Assembly: GCF_043290135.1 (NCBI RefSeq)
Contig: NC_134701.1
Coordinates: 9,764,001 to 9,828,000 of the forward strand
Length of the DNA: 64,000 nucleotides
DNA from: Rhipicephalus microplus
Lineage: Eukaryota > Arthropoda > Arachnida > Ixodida > Ixodidae
Reading direction: 5' to 3'
Positions 12,001-25,000 of this stretch are shown here, piece after piece; the stretch's first letter is position 1; each line of letters starts with the position of its first letter. Below the pieces are notes generated by a model that saw only the letters and a list, made by a program, of their open reading frames with translations, ran no database searches and had not been told where the DNA came from. Position numbers and translations under genes: made by a program.

Positions 12001-15000
12001 ATCGGGTGTTAACCGAAAGGTTGGAGCTACGAGCCCACCCGGTGGTGGTGCGGCGCTTTTCTTTTTCTTTGGGCTGATAGCTTTGAAGATATGTTCTGAT
12101 GGTGGTGAGAGTGGAGCACGACTGTCTCCGTGGCGCAATTGGCTAGCGCGATCGGCTGTTAACCGAAAGGTTGAAGGTTCGAGCCCATCCGGTGGTGGTG
12201 CGGCGCCTTTTTTTTCTTTGGCCTGATAGCTTTGAAGATATGTTCTGATGGTGGTAAGAGTGGAGCACGACTGTCTCCATGGCGCAATTGGCTAGCGCGA
12301 ACGGCTGTTAACCGAAAGGTTGGAGGTACGAGCCAACCCGGTGGTGGTGCGGCGCTTTTTTTTCTTTGGGCTGATAGCTTTGAAGATATATTCTGATGGT
12401 GGTGAGAGTGGAGCAGGACTCTCTCCGTGGCGAATAGACTAGCGCGATCGGCTGTTAACCGAGAGGTTGGAGGTACGAGCCCACCCGGTGGTGGTGCGGC
12501 TCTTTTCTTTCTTTGGGCTGATAGCTCTGAAGAAATGTTCTGACGGTGGTGAGAGTGGAGCACGACTGTCTTCGTGGCGCATTTGGCTATGCGATCGGCT
12601 GTTAACTGAAAGGTTGGAGGTTCGAGCCCTCCCCTGGAGTGGTGTGTTGTTTTTTTTTCTTTGGGCTGATAGCTTTGAAGATATGTTCTGATGGTGGTGA
12701 GAGTGAAGCACGACTGTCTCCGTGGCACAATTGGCTAGCGCGATCGGCTGTTAACCGAAAGGTTGGAGGTACGAGCACACCCGGTGGTGGTGCGGCGCTT
12801 CTTTTTCTTTGGGCTGATAGCTTTGAAGAAATGTTCTGATGGTGGTGAGAGTGGAGCACGACTGTCTCCGTGGCGCAGTTGGTTAGCGCGATCGGCTGTT
12901 AACCGAAAGGTTGGAGGTACGAGCCCACCCGGTGGTGGTGCGGCGCTTTTTTTTTCTTTGGGCTGATAGCTTTGAAGATATGTTCTGATGGTGGTAAGAG
13001 TGGAGCACGACTGTCTCCATGGCGCAATTGGCTAGCGCGATCGGCTGTTAATCGAAAGGTTGGAGGTACGAGCCAACCCGGTGGTGGTGCGGCGCTTTTT
13101 TTCTTTGGGCTGATAGCTTTGAAGAAATGTTCTGATGGTGGTGAGAGTGGAGCACGACTGTCTCCTTGGCGCAATTGGCTAGCCCGAGCGGCTGTTAACC
13201 GAAAGGTTGGAGCTACGAGCCCAGCCGGTGGTGGTGCGGCGCTTTTTTTATTTTGCGCTGGTAGCTTTGAAGATATGTTCTGGTGGTGGTGAGTGTGAAG
13301 CAGGACTGTCTCCGTGGCGCAATTGGCTAGCGCGATCGGCTGGTAACCGAAAGGTTGGAGGTACGAGCCCACCCGGTGGTGGTGCGGCGCTTTTTTTTCT
13401 TTGGGCTGATAGCTTTGAAGATATGTTCTGATGGTGGTTAGAGTGGAGCACGACTGTCTCCATGGCGCAATTGGCTAGCGCGATCGGCTGTTAACCGAAA
13501 GGTTGAAGGTTCGAGCCCATCTGGTGGTGGTGCGGCGCCTTTTTTTCTTTGGGCTGATAGCTTTGAAGATATGTTCTGATGGTGGTAAGAGTGGAGCACG
13601 ACTGTCTCCATGGCGCAATTGGCTAGCGCGATCGGCTGTTAACCGAAAGGTTGGAGGTACGAGCCAACCCGGTGGTGGTGCGGCGCTTTTTTTCTTTGGG
13701 CTGATAGCTTTGAAGAAATGTTCTGATGGTGGTGAGAGTGGAGCACGACTGTCTCCATGGCGCAATTGGCTAGCGCGATCGGCTGTTAACCGAAAGGTTG
13801 GAGGTTCGAGCCCACCCGGTGGTGGCGCGGCGCTTTTTTTCTTTTGGGCTGATAGCTTTGAAGATATGTTCTGATGGTGGTGAGAGTGGAGCAGGACTGT
13901 CTCCGTGGCGCAATTGGCTAGTGCGATCGGCTGTTAACCGAAAGGTTGGAGGTTCGAGCCCACCCGGTGGTGGTGCGGCGCTTTTTTTTCTTTGGGCTGA
14001 TAACTTTGAAGCTATGTTCTGATGGTGGTGAGAGTGGAGCGCGACTGTCTCCGTGGCGCAATTGGCTAGCGCGATCGGGTGTTAACCGAAAGGTTGGAGC
14101 TACGAGCCCACCCGGTGGTGGTGCGGCGCTTTTTTTTCTTTGGGCTGATAGCTTTGAAGATATGTTCTTATGGTGGTGAGAGTGGTGCATGACTGTCCCC
14201 GTGGCGCAGTTGGCTAGCGCGATCGGCTGTTAACTGAAATGTTGGAGGTTCGAGCCCACCCGGTGGTGGTGCGGCGCTTTTTTTCTTTTGGGCTGATAGC
14301 TTTGAAGATATGTTCTGATGGTGGTGAGAGTGGAGCAGGACGGTCTCCGTGGAGCAATTGGCTAGCGCGATCGGGTGTTAACCGAAAGGTTGGAGCTACG
14401 AGCCCACCCGGTGGTGGTGCGGCGCTTTTCTTTTTCTTTGGGCTGATAGCTTTGAAGATATGTTCTGATGGTGGTGAGAGTGGAGCACGACTGTCTCCGT
14501 GGCGCAATTGGCTAGCGCGATCGGCTGTTAACCGAAAGGTTGAAGGTTCGAGCCCATCCGGTGGTGGTGCGGCGCCTTTTTTTTCTTTGGCCTGATAGCT
14601 TTGAAGATATGTTCTGATGGTGGTAAGAGTGGAGCACGACTGTCTCCATGGCGCAATTGGCTAGCGCGAACGGCTGTTAACCGAAAGGTTGGAGGTACGA
14701 GCCAACCCGGTGGTGGTGCGGCGCTTTTTTTTCTTTGGGCTGATAGCTTTGAAGATATATTCTGATGGTGGTGAGAGTGGAGCAGGACTCTCTCCGTGGC
14801 GAATAGACTAGCGCGATCGGCTGTTAACCGAGAGGTTGGAGGTACGAGCCCACCCGGTGGTGGTGCGGCTCTTTTCTTTCTTTGGGCTGATAGCTCTGAA
14901 GAAATGTTCTGACGGTGGTGAGAGTGGAGCACGACTGTCTTCGTGGCGCATTTGGCTATGCGATCGGCTGTTAACTGAAAGGTTGGAGGTTCGAGCCCTC

Positions 15001-15250
15001 CCCTGGAGTGGTGTGTTGTTTTTTTTTCTTTGGGCTGATAGCTTTGAAGATATGTTCTGATGGTGGTGAGAGTGAAGCACGACTGTCTCCGTGGCACAAT
15101 TGGCTAGCGCGATCGGCTGTTAACCGAAAGGTTGGAGGTACGAGCACACCCGGTGGTGGTGCGGCGCTTCTTTTTCTTTGGGCTGATAGCTTTGAAGAAA
15201 TGTTCTGATGGTGGTGAGAGTGGAGCACGACTGTCTCCGTAGCGCAGTTG
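9060..15250 (+). repeat. Higher-order repeats of 15-17 units
   Basis: The same ordered set of unit variants starts at about 9060, 11281 and 13798, giving spacings of 2221 and 2517 bp (15 and 17 units). The disrupted-A-box module within it recurs at 10218, 12439 and 14808 (2221 and 2369 bp). Spacings change by whole units, showing that blocks have gained or lost complete units. The order of variants is preserved between the differences. Confidence 0.8.
10200..10272 (+). pseudogene. tRNA-Asn-like unit with disrupted A box (subfamily example)
   Basis: The D-arm reads GGCGAATAGACTAGCGC instead of GGCGCAATTGGCTAGCGC, losing the invariant GG of the D-loop and most of the A-box consensus. The acceptor 5' strand is CTCGCCG and the B box is GGTACGAGCCC, with T55 replaced by A. 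Both internal promoter elements are therefore altered. The same variant recurs near 12420, 14790, 18495, 40525, 45400, 47755, 60325 and 62685, usually beside the same neighbouring unit types, so it marks one multi-unit module that has been copied around the array. Confidence 0.75.
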
Positions 15251-15299
15251 GTTAGCGCGATCGGCTGTTAACCGAAAGGTTGGAGGTACGAGCCCACCC

Positions 15300-17880
15300 G
15301 GTGGTGGTGCGGCGCTTTTTTTTTCTTTGGGCTGATAGCTTTGAAGATATGTTCTGATGGTGGTAAGAGTGGAGCACGACTGTCTCCATGGCGCAATTGG
15401 CTAGCGCGATCGGCTGTTAATCGAAAGGTTGGAGGTACGAGCCAACCCGGTGGTGGTGCGGCGCTTTTTTTCTTTGGGCTGATAGCTTTGAAGAAATGTT
15501 CTGATGGTGGTGAGAGTGGAGCACGACTGTCTCCATGGCGCAATTGGCTAGCGCGATCGGCTGTTAACCGGAAGGTTGGAGGTACGAGCACAACCGGTGG
15601 TGGTGCGGCGCTTTTTTTTCTTTGGGCTGATAGCTTTGAAGAAATGTTCTGATGGTGGTGAGAGTGGAGCACGACTGTCTCCGTGGCGCAGTTGCCTAGC
15701 GCGATCGGCTGTTAACCGAAATGTTGGAGGTTCAAGCCCACCCGGTGGTGGCGCGGCGCTTTTTTTCTTTTGGGCTGATAGCTTTGAAGATATGTTCTGA
15801 TGGTGGTGAGAGTGGAGCAGGACTGTCTCCGTGGCGCAATTGGCTAGTGCGATCGGCTGTTAACCGAAAGGTTGGAGGTTCGAGCCCACCCGGTGGTGGT
15901 GCGGCGCTTTTTTTTTCTTTGGGCCGATAGCTCTGAAGAAATGTTCTGACGGTGGTGAGAGTGGAGCAGGACGGTCTCCGTGGCGCAATTGGCTAGTGCG
16001 ATCGGCTTTTAATCGAAACGTTGGAGGTACGAGCACACCCGGTGGTGTTGCGGCGCTTTTTTTTTCTTTGGGCGGATAGCTTTGAAGATATGTTCTGATG
16101 GTGGTGAGAGTGGAGCACGACTGTCTCCGTGGCGCAATTGGCTAGCGCGATCGGCTGTTAAACGAAAGGTTGGAGGTACGAGCCCACCCGGTGGTGGTGC
16201 GGTGCTTTTTTTTCTTTGGACAGATATATTTGAAGATATGTTGTGACGGTGGTGAGAGTGGAGCGTGACTGTCTCCATGGCGCAATCAGCTAGCGCGATT
16301 GGCTGTTAACCGAAAGGTTGGAGGTACGAGCCCACCAGGTGGTGGTGCGGCGCCTTTTTTTCTTTCGGCTGATAGCTCTGAAGAAATGTTCTGACGGTGG
16401 TGAGAGTGGAGCACGACTGTCTTCGTGGCGCAATTGGCTATGCGATCGGCTGTTAACTGAAAAGTTGGAGGTTCAAGCTTTCCCGGGAGTGGTGTGTTGC
16501 CTTTTTTTCTTTGGGCTGATAGCTTTGAAGATATGTTCTTATGGTGGTGATAGTGGAGCACGGCTGTCTCCGTGGCGCAATTGGCTAGCGCGATCGGCTG
16601 TTAACCGAAAGGTTGGAGGTACGAGCCCACCCGGTGGTGGTGCGGTGCTTTTTTTTTCTTTGGACAGATATATTTGAAGATATGTTCTGGTGGTGGTGAG
16701 TGTGGAGCAGGACTGTCTTCGTGGCGCAATTGGCTAGCGTCATCGGCTGTTAACCGAAAGGTTGGAGGTACGAGCACACCCGGTGGTGGTGCGGCGCTTT
16801 TTTTTTCTTTGGGCTGATAGCTTTGAAGAAATGTTCTGATGGTGTTGAGAGTGGAGCACGACTGTCTCCGTGGCGCAGTTGGCTAGCGTGATCGCCTGGT
16901 AACCGAAATGTTGGAGGTTCGAGCCCACCCGGTGGTGGTGCGGCGCTTTTTTTCTTTTGGGCTGATAGCTTTGAAGATATGTTCTGATGGTGGTGAGAGT
17001 GGAGCAGGACTGTTTCCGTGGCGCAATTGCCTAGTGCGATCGGCTGTTAACCGAAAGGTTGGAGGTACGAGCCCACCCGGTGGTGGTGCGGTGCTTTTTT
17101 TTCTTTGGACAGATATATTTGAAGATATGTTGTGACGGTGGTGAGAGTGGAGCATGACTGTCTCCGTGGCGCAATCAGCTAGCGCGATTGGCTGTTAACC
17201 GAAAAGTTTGAGGTACGAGCCCACCAGGTGGTGGTGCGGCGCCTTTTTTTCTTTGGGCTGATAGCTCTGAAGAAATGTTCTGACGGTGGTGAGAGTGGAG
17301 CACGACTGTCTTCGTGGCGCAATTGGCTATGCGATCGGCTGTTAACTGAAAAGTTGGAGGTTCGAGCCCTCCCGGGAGTGGTGTGTTGCCTTTTTTTCTT
17401 TGGGCTGATAGCTTTGAAGATATGTTCTGATGGTGGTGAGAGTGGAGCAGAACTGTCTCCGTGGCGCAATTGGCTGGCGCGATCGGCTGTTAACCGCAAG
17501 GTTGGAGGTACGAGCCCACCCGGTGGTGGTGCGGCGCTTTTTTTTCTTTGGGATGATAGCTTTGAAGATATGTTCTTATGGTGGTGAGAGTGGAGCACGA
17601 CTGTCTCCGTGGCGCAATTGGCTAGCGCGATCGGCTGTTAACCGAAAGGTTGGAGGTACGAGCCCACCTGGTGGTGGTGCGGTGCTTTTTTTTCTTTGGA
17701 CAGATATATTTGAAGATATGTTCTGGTGGTGGTCAGTGTGGAGCAGGACTGTCTCCGTGGCGCAATTGGCTAGCGTCATCGGCTGTTAACCGAAAGGTTG
17801 GAGGTACGAGCACACCCGGTGGTGGTGCGGCGCTTTTTTTTCTTTGGGCTGATAGCTTTGAAGAAATGTTCTGATGGTGT
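15300..17880 (+). repeat. Long-range copy of the 0.65-3.3 kb block
   Basis: Unit variants at 681, 1058, 2391 and 2690 reappear in the same order at 15341, 15721, 16908 and about 17204. The offset is about 14660 bp at first and about 14515 bp later, a change of one unit. It includes the TTTGGACAGATATATTTG spacer subfamily and the re-paired T-stem subfamily. The direction of copying cannot be told. Confidence 0.75.
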
Positions 17881-20879
17881 TGAGAGTGGAGCACGGCTGT
17901 CTCCGTGGCGCAGTTGGCTAGCGCGATCGCCTGGTAACCGAAATGTTGGAGGTTCGAGCCCACCCGGTGGTGGTGCGGCGCTTTTTTTCTTTGGGCTGAT
18001 AGCTTTGAAGAAATGTTCTGATGGTGGTGAGAGTGGAGCACGACTGTCTCCATGGCGCAATTGGCTAGCGCGATCGGCTGTTAACCGAAAGGTTGGAGGT
18101 TCGAGCCCACCCGGTGGTGGTGCGGCGCTTTTCTTTTTCTTTGGGCTGATAGCTTTGAAGATATGTTCTGATGGTGGTGAGAGTGGAGCACGACTGTCTC
18201 CGTGGCGCAATTGGCTAGCGCGATCGGCTGTTAACCGAAAGGTTGAAGGTTCGAGCCCATCCGGTGGTGGTGCGGCGCCTTTTTTTCTTTGGCCTGATAG
18301 CTTTGAAGATATGTTTTGATGGTGGTAAGAGTGGATCACGACTGTCTCCATGGCGCAATTGGCTAGCGCGAACGGCTGTTAACCGAAAGGTTGGAGGTAC
18401 GAGCCAACCCGGTGGTGGTGCGGCGCTTTTTTTTCTTTGCGCTGATAGCTTTGAAGATATGTTCTGATGGTGGTGAGAGTGGAGCAGGACTCTCTCCGTG
18501 GCGAATAGACTAGCGCGATCGGCTGTTAACCGAGAGGTTGGAGGTACGAGCCCACCCGGTGGTGGTGCGGCTCTTTTCTTTCTTTGGGCTGATAGCTCTG
18601 AAGAAATGTTCTGACGGTGGTGAGAGTGGAGCACGACTGTCTTCGTGGCGCATTTGGCTATGCGATCGGCTGTTAACTGAAAGGTTGGAGGTTCGAGCCC
18701 TCCCCTGGAGTGGTGTGTTGTTTTTTTTTCTTTGGGCTGATAGCTTTGAAGATATGTTCTGATGGTGGTGAGAGTGAAGCACGACTGTCTCCGTGGCACA
18801 ATTGGCTAGCGCGATCGGCTGTTAACCGAAAGGTTGGAGGTACGAGCACACCCGGTGGTGGTGCGGCGCTTCTTTTTCTTTGGGCTGATAGCTTTGAAGA
18901 AATGTTCTGATGGTGGTGAGAGTGGAGCACGACTGTCTCCGTGGCGCAGTTGGTTAGCGCGATCGGCTGTTAACCGAAAGGTTGGAGGTACGAGCCCACC
19001 CGGTGGTGGTGCGGCGCTTTTTTTTCTTTGGGCTGATAGCTTTGAAGATATGTTCTGATGGTGGTAAGAGTGGAGCACGACTGTCTCCATGGCGCAATTG
19101 GCTAGCGCGATCGGCTGTTAACCGAAAGGTTGGAGGTACGAGCCAACCCAGTGGTGGTGCGGCGCTTTTTTTCTTTGGGCTGATAGCTTTGAAGAAATGT
19201 TCTGATGGTGGTGAGAGTGGAGCACGACTGTCTCCATGGCGCAATTGGCTAGCGCGATCGGCTGTTAACCGGAAGGTTGGAGGTACGAGCACAACCGGTG
19301 GTGGTGCGGCGCTTTTTTTCTTTGGGCTGATAGCTTTGAAGAAATGTTCTGATGGTGGTGAGAGTGGAGCACGACTGTCTCCGTGGCGCAGTTGCCTAGC
19401 GCGATCGGCTGTTAACCGAAATGTTGGAGGTTCGAGCCCACCCGGTGGTGGCGCGGCGCTTTTTTTCTTTTGGGCTGATAGCTTTGAAGATATGTTCTGA
19501 TGGTGGTGAGAGTGGAGCAGGACTGTCTCCGTGGCGCAATTGGCTAGTGCGATCGGCTGTTAACCGAAAGGTTGGAGGTTCGAGCCCACCCGGTGGTGGT
19601 GCGGCGCTTTTTTTTCTTTGGGCCGATAGCTCTGAAGAAATGTTCTGACGGTGGTGAGAGTGGAGCAGGACGGTCTCCGTGGCGCAATTGGCTAGTGCGA
19701 TCGGCTGTTAACCGAAAGGTTGGAGCTACGAGCCCACCCGGTGGTGGTGCGGCGCTTTTTTTTTCTTTGGGCTGATAGCTTTGAAGATATGTGCTTATGG
19801 TGGTGAGAGTGGAGCACGACTGTCTCCGTGGCGCAATTGGCTAGCGCGATCGGCTGTTAACCGAAAGGTTGGAGGTACGAGCCCACCCGGTGGTGGTGCG
19901 GTGCTTTTTTTTCTTTGGACAGATATATTTGAAGATATGTTGTGACGGTGGTGAGAGTGGAGCATGACTGTCTCCATGGCGCAATCAGCTAGCACGATTG
20001 GCTGTTAACCGAAAGGTTGGAGGTACGAGCCCACCAGGTGGTGGTGCGGCGCCTTTTTTTCTTTCGGCTGATAGCTCTGAAGAAATGTTCTGACGGTGGT
20101 GAGAGTGGAGCACGACTGTCTTCGTGGCGCAATTGGCTATGCGATCGGCTGTTAACTGAAAAGTTGGAGGTTCAAGCTTTCCCGGGAGTGGTGTGTTGCC
20201 TTTTTTTCTTTGGGCTGATAGCTTTGAAGATATGTTCTTATGGTGGTGATAGTGGAGCACGACTGTCTCCGTGGCGCAATTGGCTAGCGCGATCGGCTGT
20301 TAACCGAAAGGTTGGAGGTACGAGCCCACCCGGTGGTGGTGCGGTGCTTTTTTTTTCTTTGGACAGATATATTTGAAGATATGTTCTGGTGGTGGTGAGT
20401 GTGGAGCAGGACTGTCTCCGTGGCGCAATCAGCTAGCGCGATTGGCTGTTAACCAAAATGTTGGAGGTTCGAGCCCACCCGGTGGTGGTGCGGCGCTTTT
20501 TTTCTTTTGGGCTGATAGCTTTGAAGATATGTTCTGATGGTGGTGAGAGTGCAGCGCGACTGTCTCCGTGGCGCAATTGGCTAGCGCGATCGGCTGTTAA
20601 CCGAAAGGTTGGAGCTACGGGCCCACCCGGTGGTGGTGCGGCGGTTTTTTTATTTTGCGCTGATAGCTTTGAAGATATGTTCTGGTGGTGGTGAGTGTGG
20701 AGCAGGACTGTCTCCGTGGCGCAATTGGCTAGCGCGATCGGCTGTTAACCGAAAGGTTGGAGTACGAGCCCACCCGGTGGTGGTGCGGCGCTTTTTTTTT
20801 CTTTGGGCTGATAGCTTTGAAGATATGTTCTGATGGTGGTGAGAGTGGAGCACGACTGTCTCCGTGGCGCAATTGGCTA

Positions 20880-23800
20880 GCGCGATCGGCTGTTAACCGA
20901 AAGGTTGGAGGTACGAGCACAACCGGTGGTGGTGCGGCGCTTTTTTTTCTTTGGGCTGATAGCTTTGAAGAAATGTTCTGATGGTGGTGAGAGTGGAGCA
21001 CGACTGTCTCCGTGGCGCAGTTGGCTAGCGCGATCGGCTGTTAACCGAAATGTTGGAGGTTCGAGCCCACCCGGTGGTGGTGCGGCGCTTTTTTTCTTTT
21101 GGGCTGATAGCTTTGAAGATATGTTCTGATGGTGGTGAGAGTGCAGCGCGACTGTCTCCGTGGCGCAATTGGCTAGCGCGATCGGCTGTTAACCGAAAGG
21201 TTGGAGCTACGAGCCCACCCGGTGGTGGTGCGGCGCTTTTTTATTTTGCGCTGGTAGCTTTGAAGATATGTTCTGGTGGTGGTGAGTGTGAAGCAGGACT
21301 GTCTCCTTGGCGCAATTGGCTAGCGCGATCGGCTGTTAACCGAAAGGTTGGAGGTACGAGCCCACCCGGTGGTGGTGCGGCGCTTTTTTTTTCTTTGGGC
21401 TGATAGCTTTGAAGATATGTTCTGATGGTGGTGAGAGTGGAGCACGACTGTCTCCATGGCGCAATTGGCTAGCGCGATCGGCTGTTAACCGAAAGGTTGA
21501 AGGTTCGAGCCCATCTGGTGGTGGTGCGGCGCCTTTTTTTTCTTTGGGCTGATAGCTTTGAAGATATGTTCTGATGGTGGTAAGAGTGGAGCACGACTGT
21601 CTCCATGGCGCAATTGGCTAGCGCGATCGGCTGTTAACCGAAAGGTTGGAGGTACGAGCCAACCCGGTGGTGGTGCGGCGCTTTTTTTCTTTGGGCTGAT
21701 AGCTTTGAAGAAATGTTCTGATGGTGGTGAGAGTGGAGCACGACTGTCTCCATGGCGCAATTGGCTAGCGCGATCGGCTGTTAACCGAAAGGTTGGAGGT
21801 TCGAGCCCACCCGGTGGTGGCGCGGCGCTTTTTTTCTTTTGGGCTGATAGCTTTGAAGATATGTTCTGATGGTGGTGAGAGTGGAGCAGGACTGTCTCCG
21901 TGGCGCAATTGGCTAGCGCGATCGGGTGTTAACCGAAAGGTTGGAGCTACGAGCCCACCCGGTGGTGGTGCGGCGCTTTTTTTTCTTTGGGCTGATAGCT
22001 TTGAAGATATGTTCTTATGGTGGTGAGAGTGGAGCACGACTGTCCCCGTGGCGCAGTTGGCTAGCGCGATCGGCTGTTAACTGAAATGTTGGAGGTTCGA
22101 GCCCACCCGGTGGTGGTGCGGCGCTTTTTTTCTTTTGGGCTGATAGCTTTGAAGATATGTTCTGATGGTGGTGAGAGTGGAGCAGGACGGTCTCCATGGC
22201 GCAATTGGCTAGTGCGATCGGCTGTTAACCGAAAGGTTGGAGGTTCGAGCCCACCCGGTGGTGGTGCGGCGCTTTTTTTTCTTTGGGCTGATAACTTTGA
22301 AGCTATGTTCTGATGGTGGTGAGAGTGGAGCGCGACTGTCTCCGTGGCGCAATTGGCTAGCGCGATCGGGTGTTAACCGAAAGGTTGGAGCTACGAGCCC
22401 ACCCGGTGGTGGTGCGGCGCTTTTTTTTTCTTTGGGCTGATAGCTTTGAAGATATGTTCTGATGGTGGTGAGAGTGGAGCACGACTGTCTCCGTGGCGCA
22501 ATTGGCTAGCGCGATCGGCTGTTAACGGAAAGGTTGAAGGTTCGAGCCCATCCGGTGGTGGTGCGGCGCCTTTTTTTTCTTTGGCCTGATAGCTTTGAAG
22601 ATATGTTCTGATGGTGGTAAGAGTGGAGCACGACTGTCTCCATGGCGCAATTGGCTAGCGCGAACGGCTGTTAACCGAAAGGTTGGAGGTACGAGCCAAC
22701 CCGGTGGTGGTGCGGCGCTTTTTTTTCTTTGGGCTGATAGCTTTGAAGAAATGTTCTGATGGTGGTGAGAGTGGAGCACGACTGTCTCCATGGCGCAATT
22801 GGCTAGCGCGATCGGCTGTTAACCGAAAGGTTGGAGGTACGAGCACAACCGGTGGTGGTGCGGCGCTTTTTTTTCTTTGGGCTGATAGCTTTGAAGAAAT
22901 GTTCTGATGGTGGTGAGAGTGGAGCACGACTGTCTCCGTGGCGCAGTTGGCTAGCGCGATCGGCTGTTAACCGAAATGTTGGAGGTTCGAGCCCACCCGG
23001 TGGTGGTGCGGCGCTTTTTTTCTTTTGGGCTGATAGCATTGAAGATATGTTCTGATGGTGGTGAGAGTGGAGCAGGACTGTCTCCGTGGCGCAATTGGCT
23101 AGTGCGATCGGCTGTTAACCGAAAGGTTGGAGGTTCGAGCCCACCCGGTGGTGGTGCGGCGCTTTTTTTTCTTTGGGCTGATAACTTTGAAACTATGTTC
23201 TGATGGTGGTGAGAGTGGAGCGCGACTGTCTCCGTGGCGCAATTGGCTAGCGCGATCGGCTGTTAACCGAAAGGTTGGAGGTACGAGCACAACCGGTGGT
23301 GGTGCGGCGCTTTTTTTTCTTTGGGCTGATAGCTTTGAAGAAATGTTCTGATGGTGGTGAGAGTGGAGCACGACTGTCTCCGTGGCGCAGTTGGCTAGCG
23401 CGATCGGCTGTTAACCGAAATGTTGGAGGTTCGAGCCCACCCGGTGGTGGTGCGGCGCTTTTTTTCTTTTGGGCTGATAGCTTTGAAGATATGTTCTGAT
23501 GGTGGTGAGAGTGCAGCGCGACTGTCTCCGTGGCGCAATTGGCTAGCGCGATCGGCTGTTAACCGAAAGGTTGGAGCTACGAGCCCACCCGGTGGTGGTG
23601 CGGCGCTTTTTTTATTTTGCGCTGGTAGCTTTGAAGATATGTTCTGGTGGTGGTGAGTGTGAAGCAGGACTGTCTCCGTGGCGCAATTGGCTAGCGCGAT
23701 CGGCTGTTAACCGAAAGGTTGGAGGTACGAGCCCACCCGGTGGTGGTGCGGCGCTTTTTTTTTCTTTGGGCTGATAGCTTTGAAGATATGTTCTGATGGT

Positions 23801-25000
23801 GGTGAGAGTGGAGCACGACTGTCTCCATGGCGCAATTGGCTAGCGCGATCGGCTGTTAACCGAAAGGCTGAAGGTTCGAGCCCATCTGGTGGTGGTGCGG
23901 CGCCTTTTTTTTCTTTGGGCTGATAGCTTTGAAGATATGTTCTGATGGTGGTAAGAGTGGAGCACGACTGTCTCCATGGCGCAATTGGCTAGCGCGATCG
24001 GCTGTTAACCGAAAGGTTGGAGGTACGAGCCAACCCGGTGGTGGTGCGGTGCTTTTTTTCTTTGGGCTGATAGCTTTGAAGAAATGTTCTGATGGTGGTG
24101 AGAGTGGAGCACGACTGTCTCCATGGCGCAATTGGCTAGCGCGATCGGCTGTTAACCGAAAGGTTGGAGGTTCGAGCCCACCCGGTGGTGGCGCGGCGCT
24201 TTTTTTCTTTTGGGCTGATAGCTTTGAAGATATGTTCTGATGGTGGTGAGAGTGGAGCAGGACTGTCTCCGTGGCGCAATTGGCTAGTGCGATCGGCTGT
24301 TAACCGAAAGGTTGGAGGTTCGAGCCCACCCGGTGGTGGTGCGGCGCATTTTTTTCTTTGGGCTGATAACTTTGAAGCTATGTTCTGATGGTGGTGAGAG
24401 TGGAGCGCGACTGTCTCCGTGGCGCAATTGGCTAGCGCGATCGGGTGTTAACCGAAAGGTTGGAGCTACGAGCCCACCCGGTGGTGGTGCGGCGCTTTTT
24501 TTTCTTTGGGCTGATAGCTTTGAAGATATATTCTTATGGTGGTGAGAGTGGAGCACGACTGTCCCCGTGGCGCAGTTGGCTAGCGCGATCGGCTGTTAAC
24601 TGAAATGTTGGAGGTTCGAGCCCACCCGGTGGTGGTGCGGCGCTTTTTTTCTTTTGGGCTGATAGCTTTGAAGATATGTTCTGATGGTGGTGAGAGTGGG
24701 GCAGGACGGTCTCCGTGGCGCAATTGGCTAGTGCGATCGGCTGTTAACCGAAAGGTTGGAGGTTCGAGCCCACCCGGTGGTGGTGCGGCGCTTTTTTTTC
24801 TTTGGGCTGATAAATTTGAAGCTATGTTCAGATGGTGGTGAGAGTGGAGCGCGACTGTCTCCGTGGCGCAATTGGCTAGCGCGATCGGGTGTTAACCGAA
24901 AGGTTGGAGCTACGAGCCCACCCGGTGGTGGTGCGGCGCTTTTTTTTTCTTTGGGCTGATAGCTTTGAAGATATGTTCTGATGGTGGTGAGAGTGGAGCA
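20880..25000 (+). repeat. Long-range copy of the 3.4-8 kb block
   Basis: Variants at 3429, 3574, 4084 and 4319 reappear at 20905, 21050, 21558 and 21793 (offset about 17475). Those at 4911 and 5357 reappear at 22237 and 22683 (offset 17326), and those at 6390, 6899 and 7575 at 23420, 23929 and 24605 (offset 17030). The offset shrinks in steps of about one and two units, so the copy has lost three units relative to the other block, or the other has gained them. Confidence 0.75.
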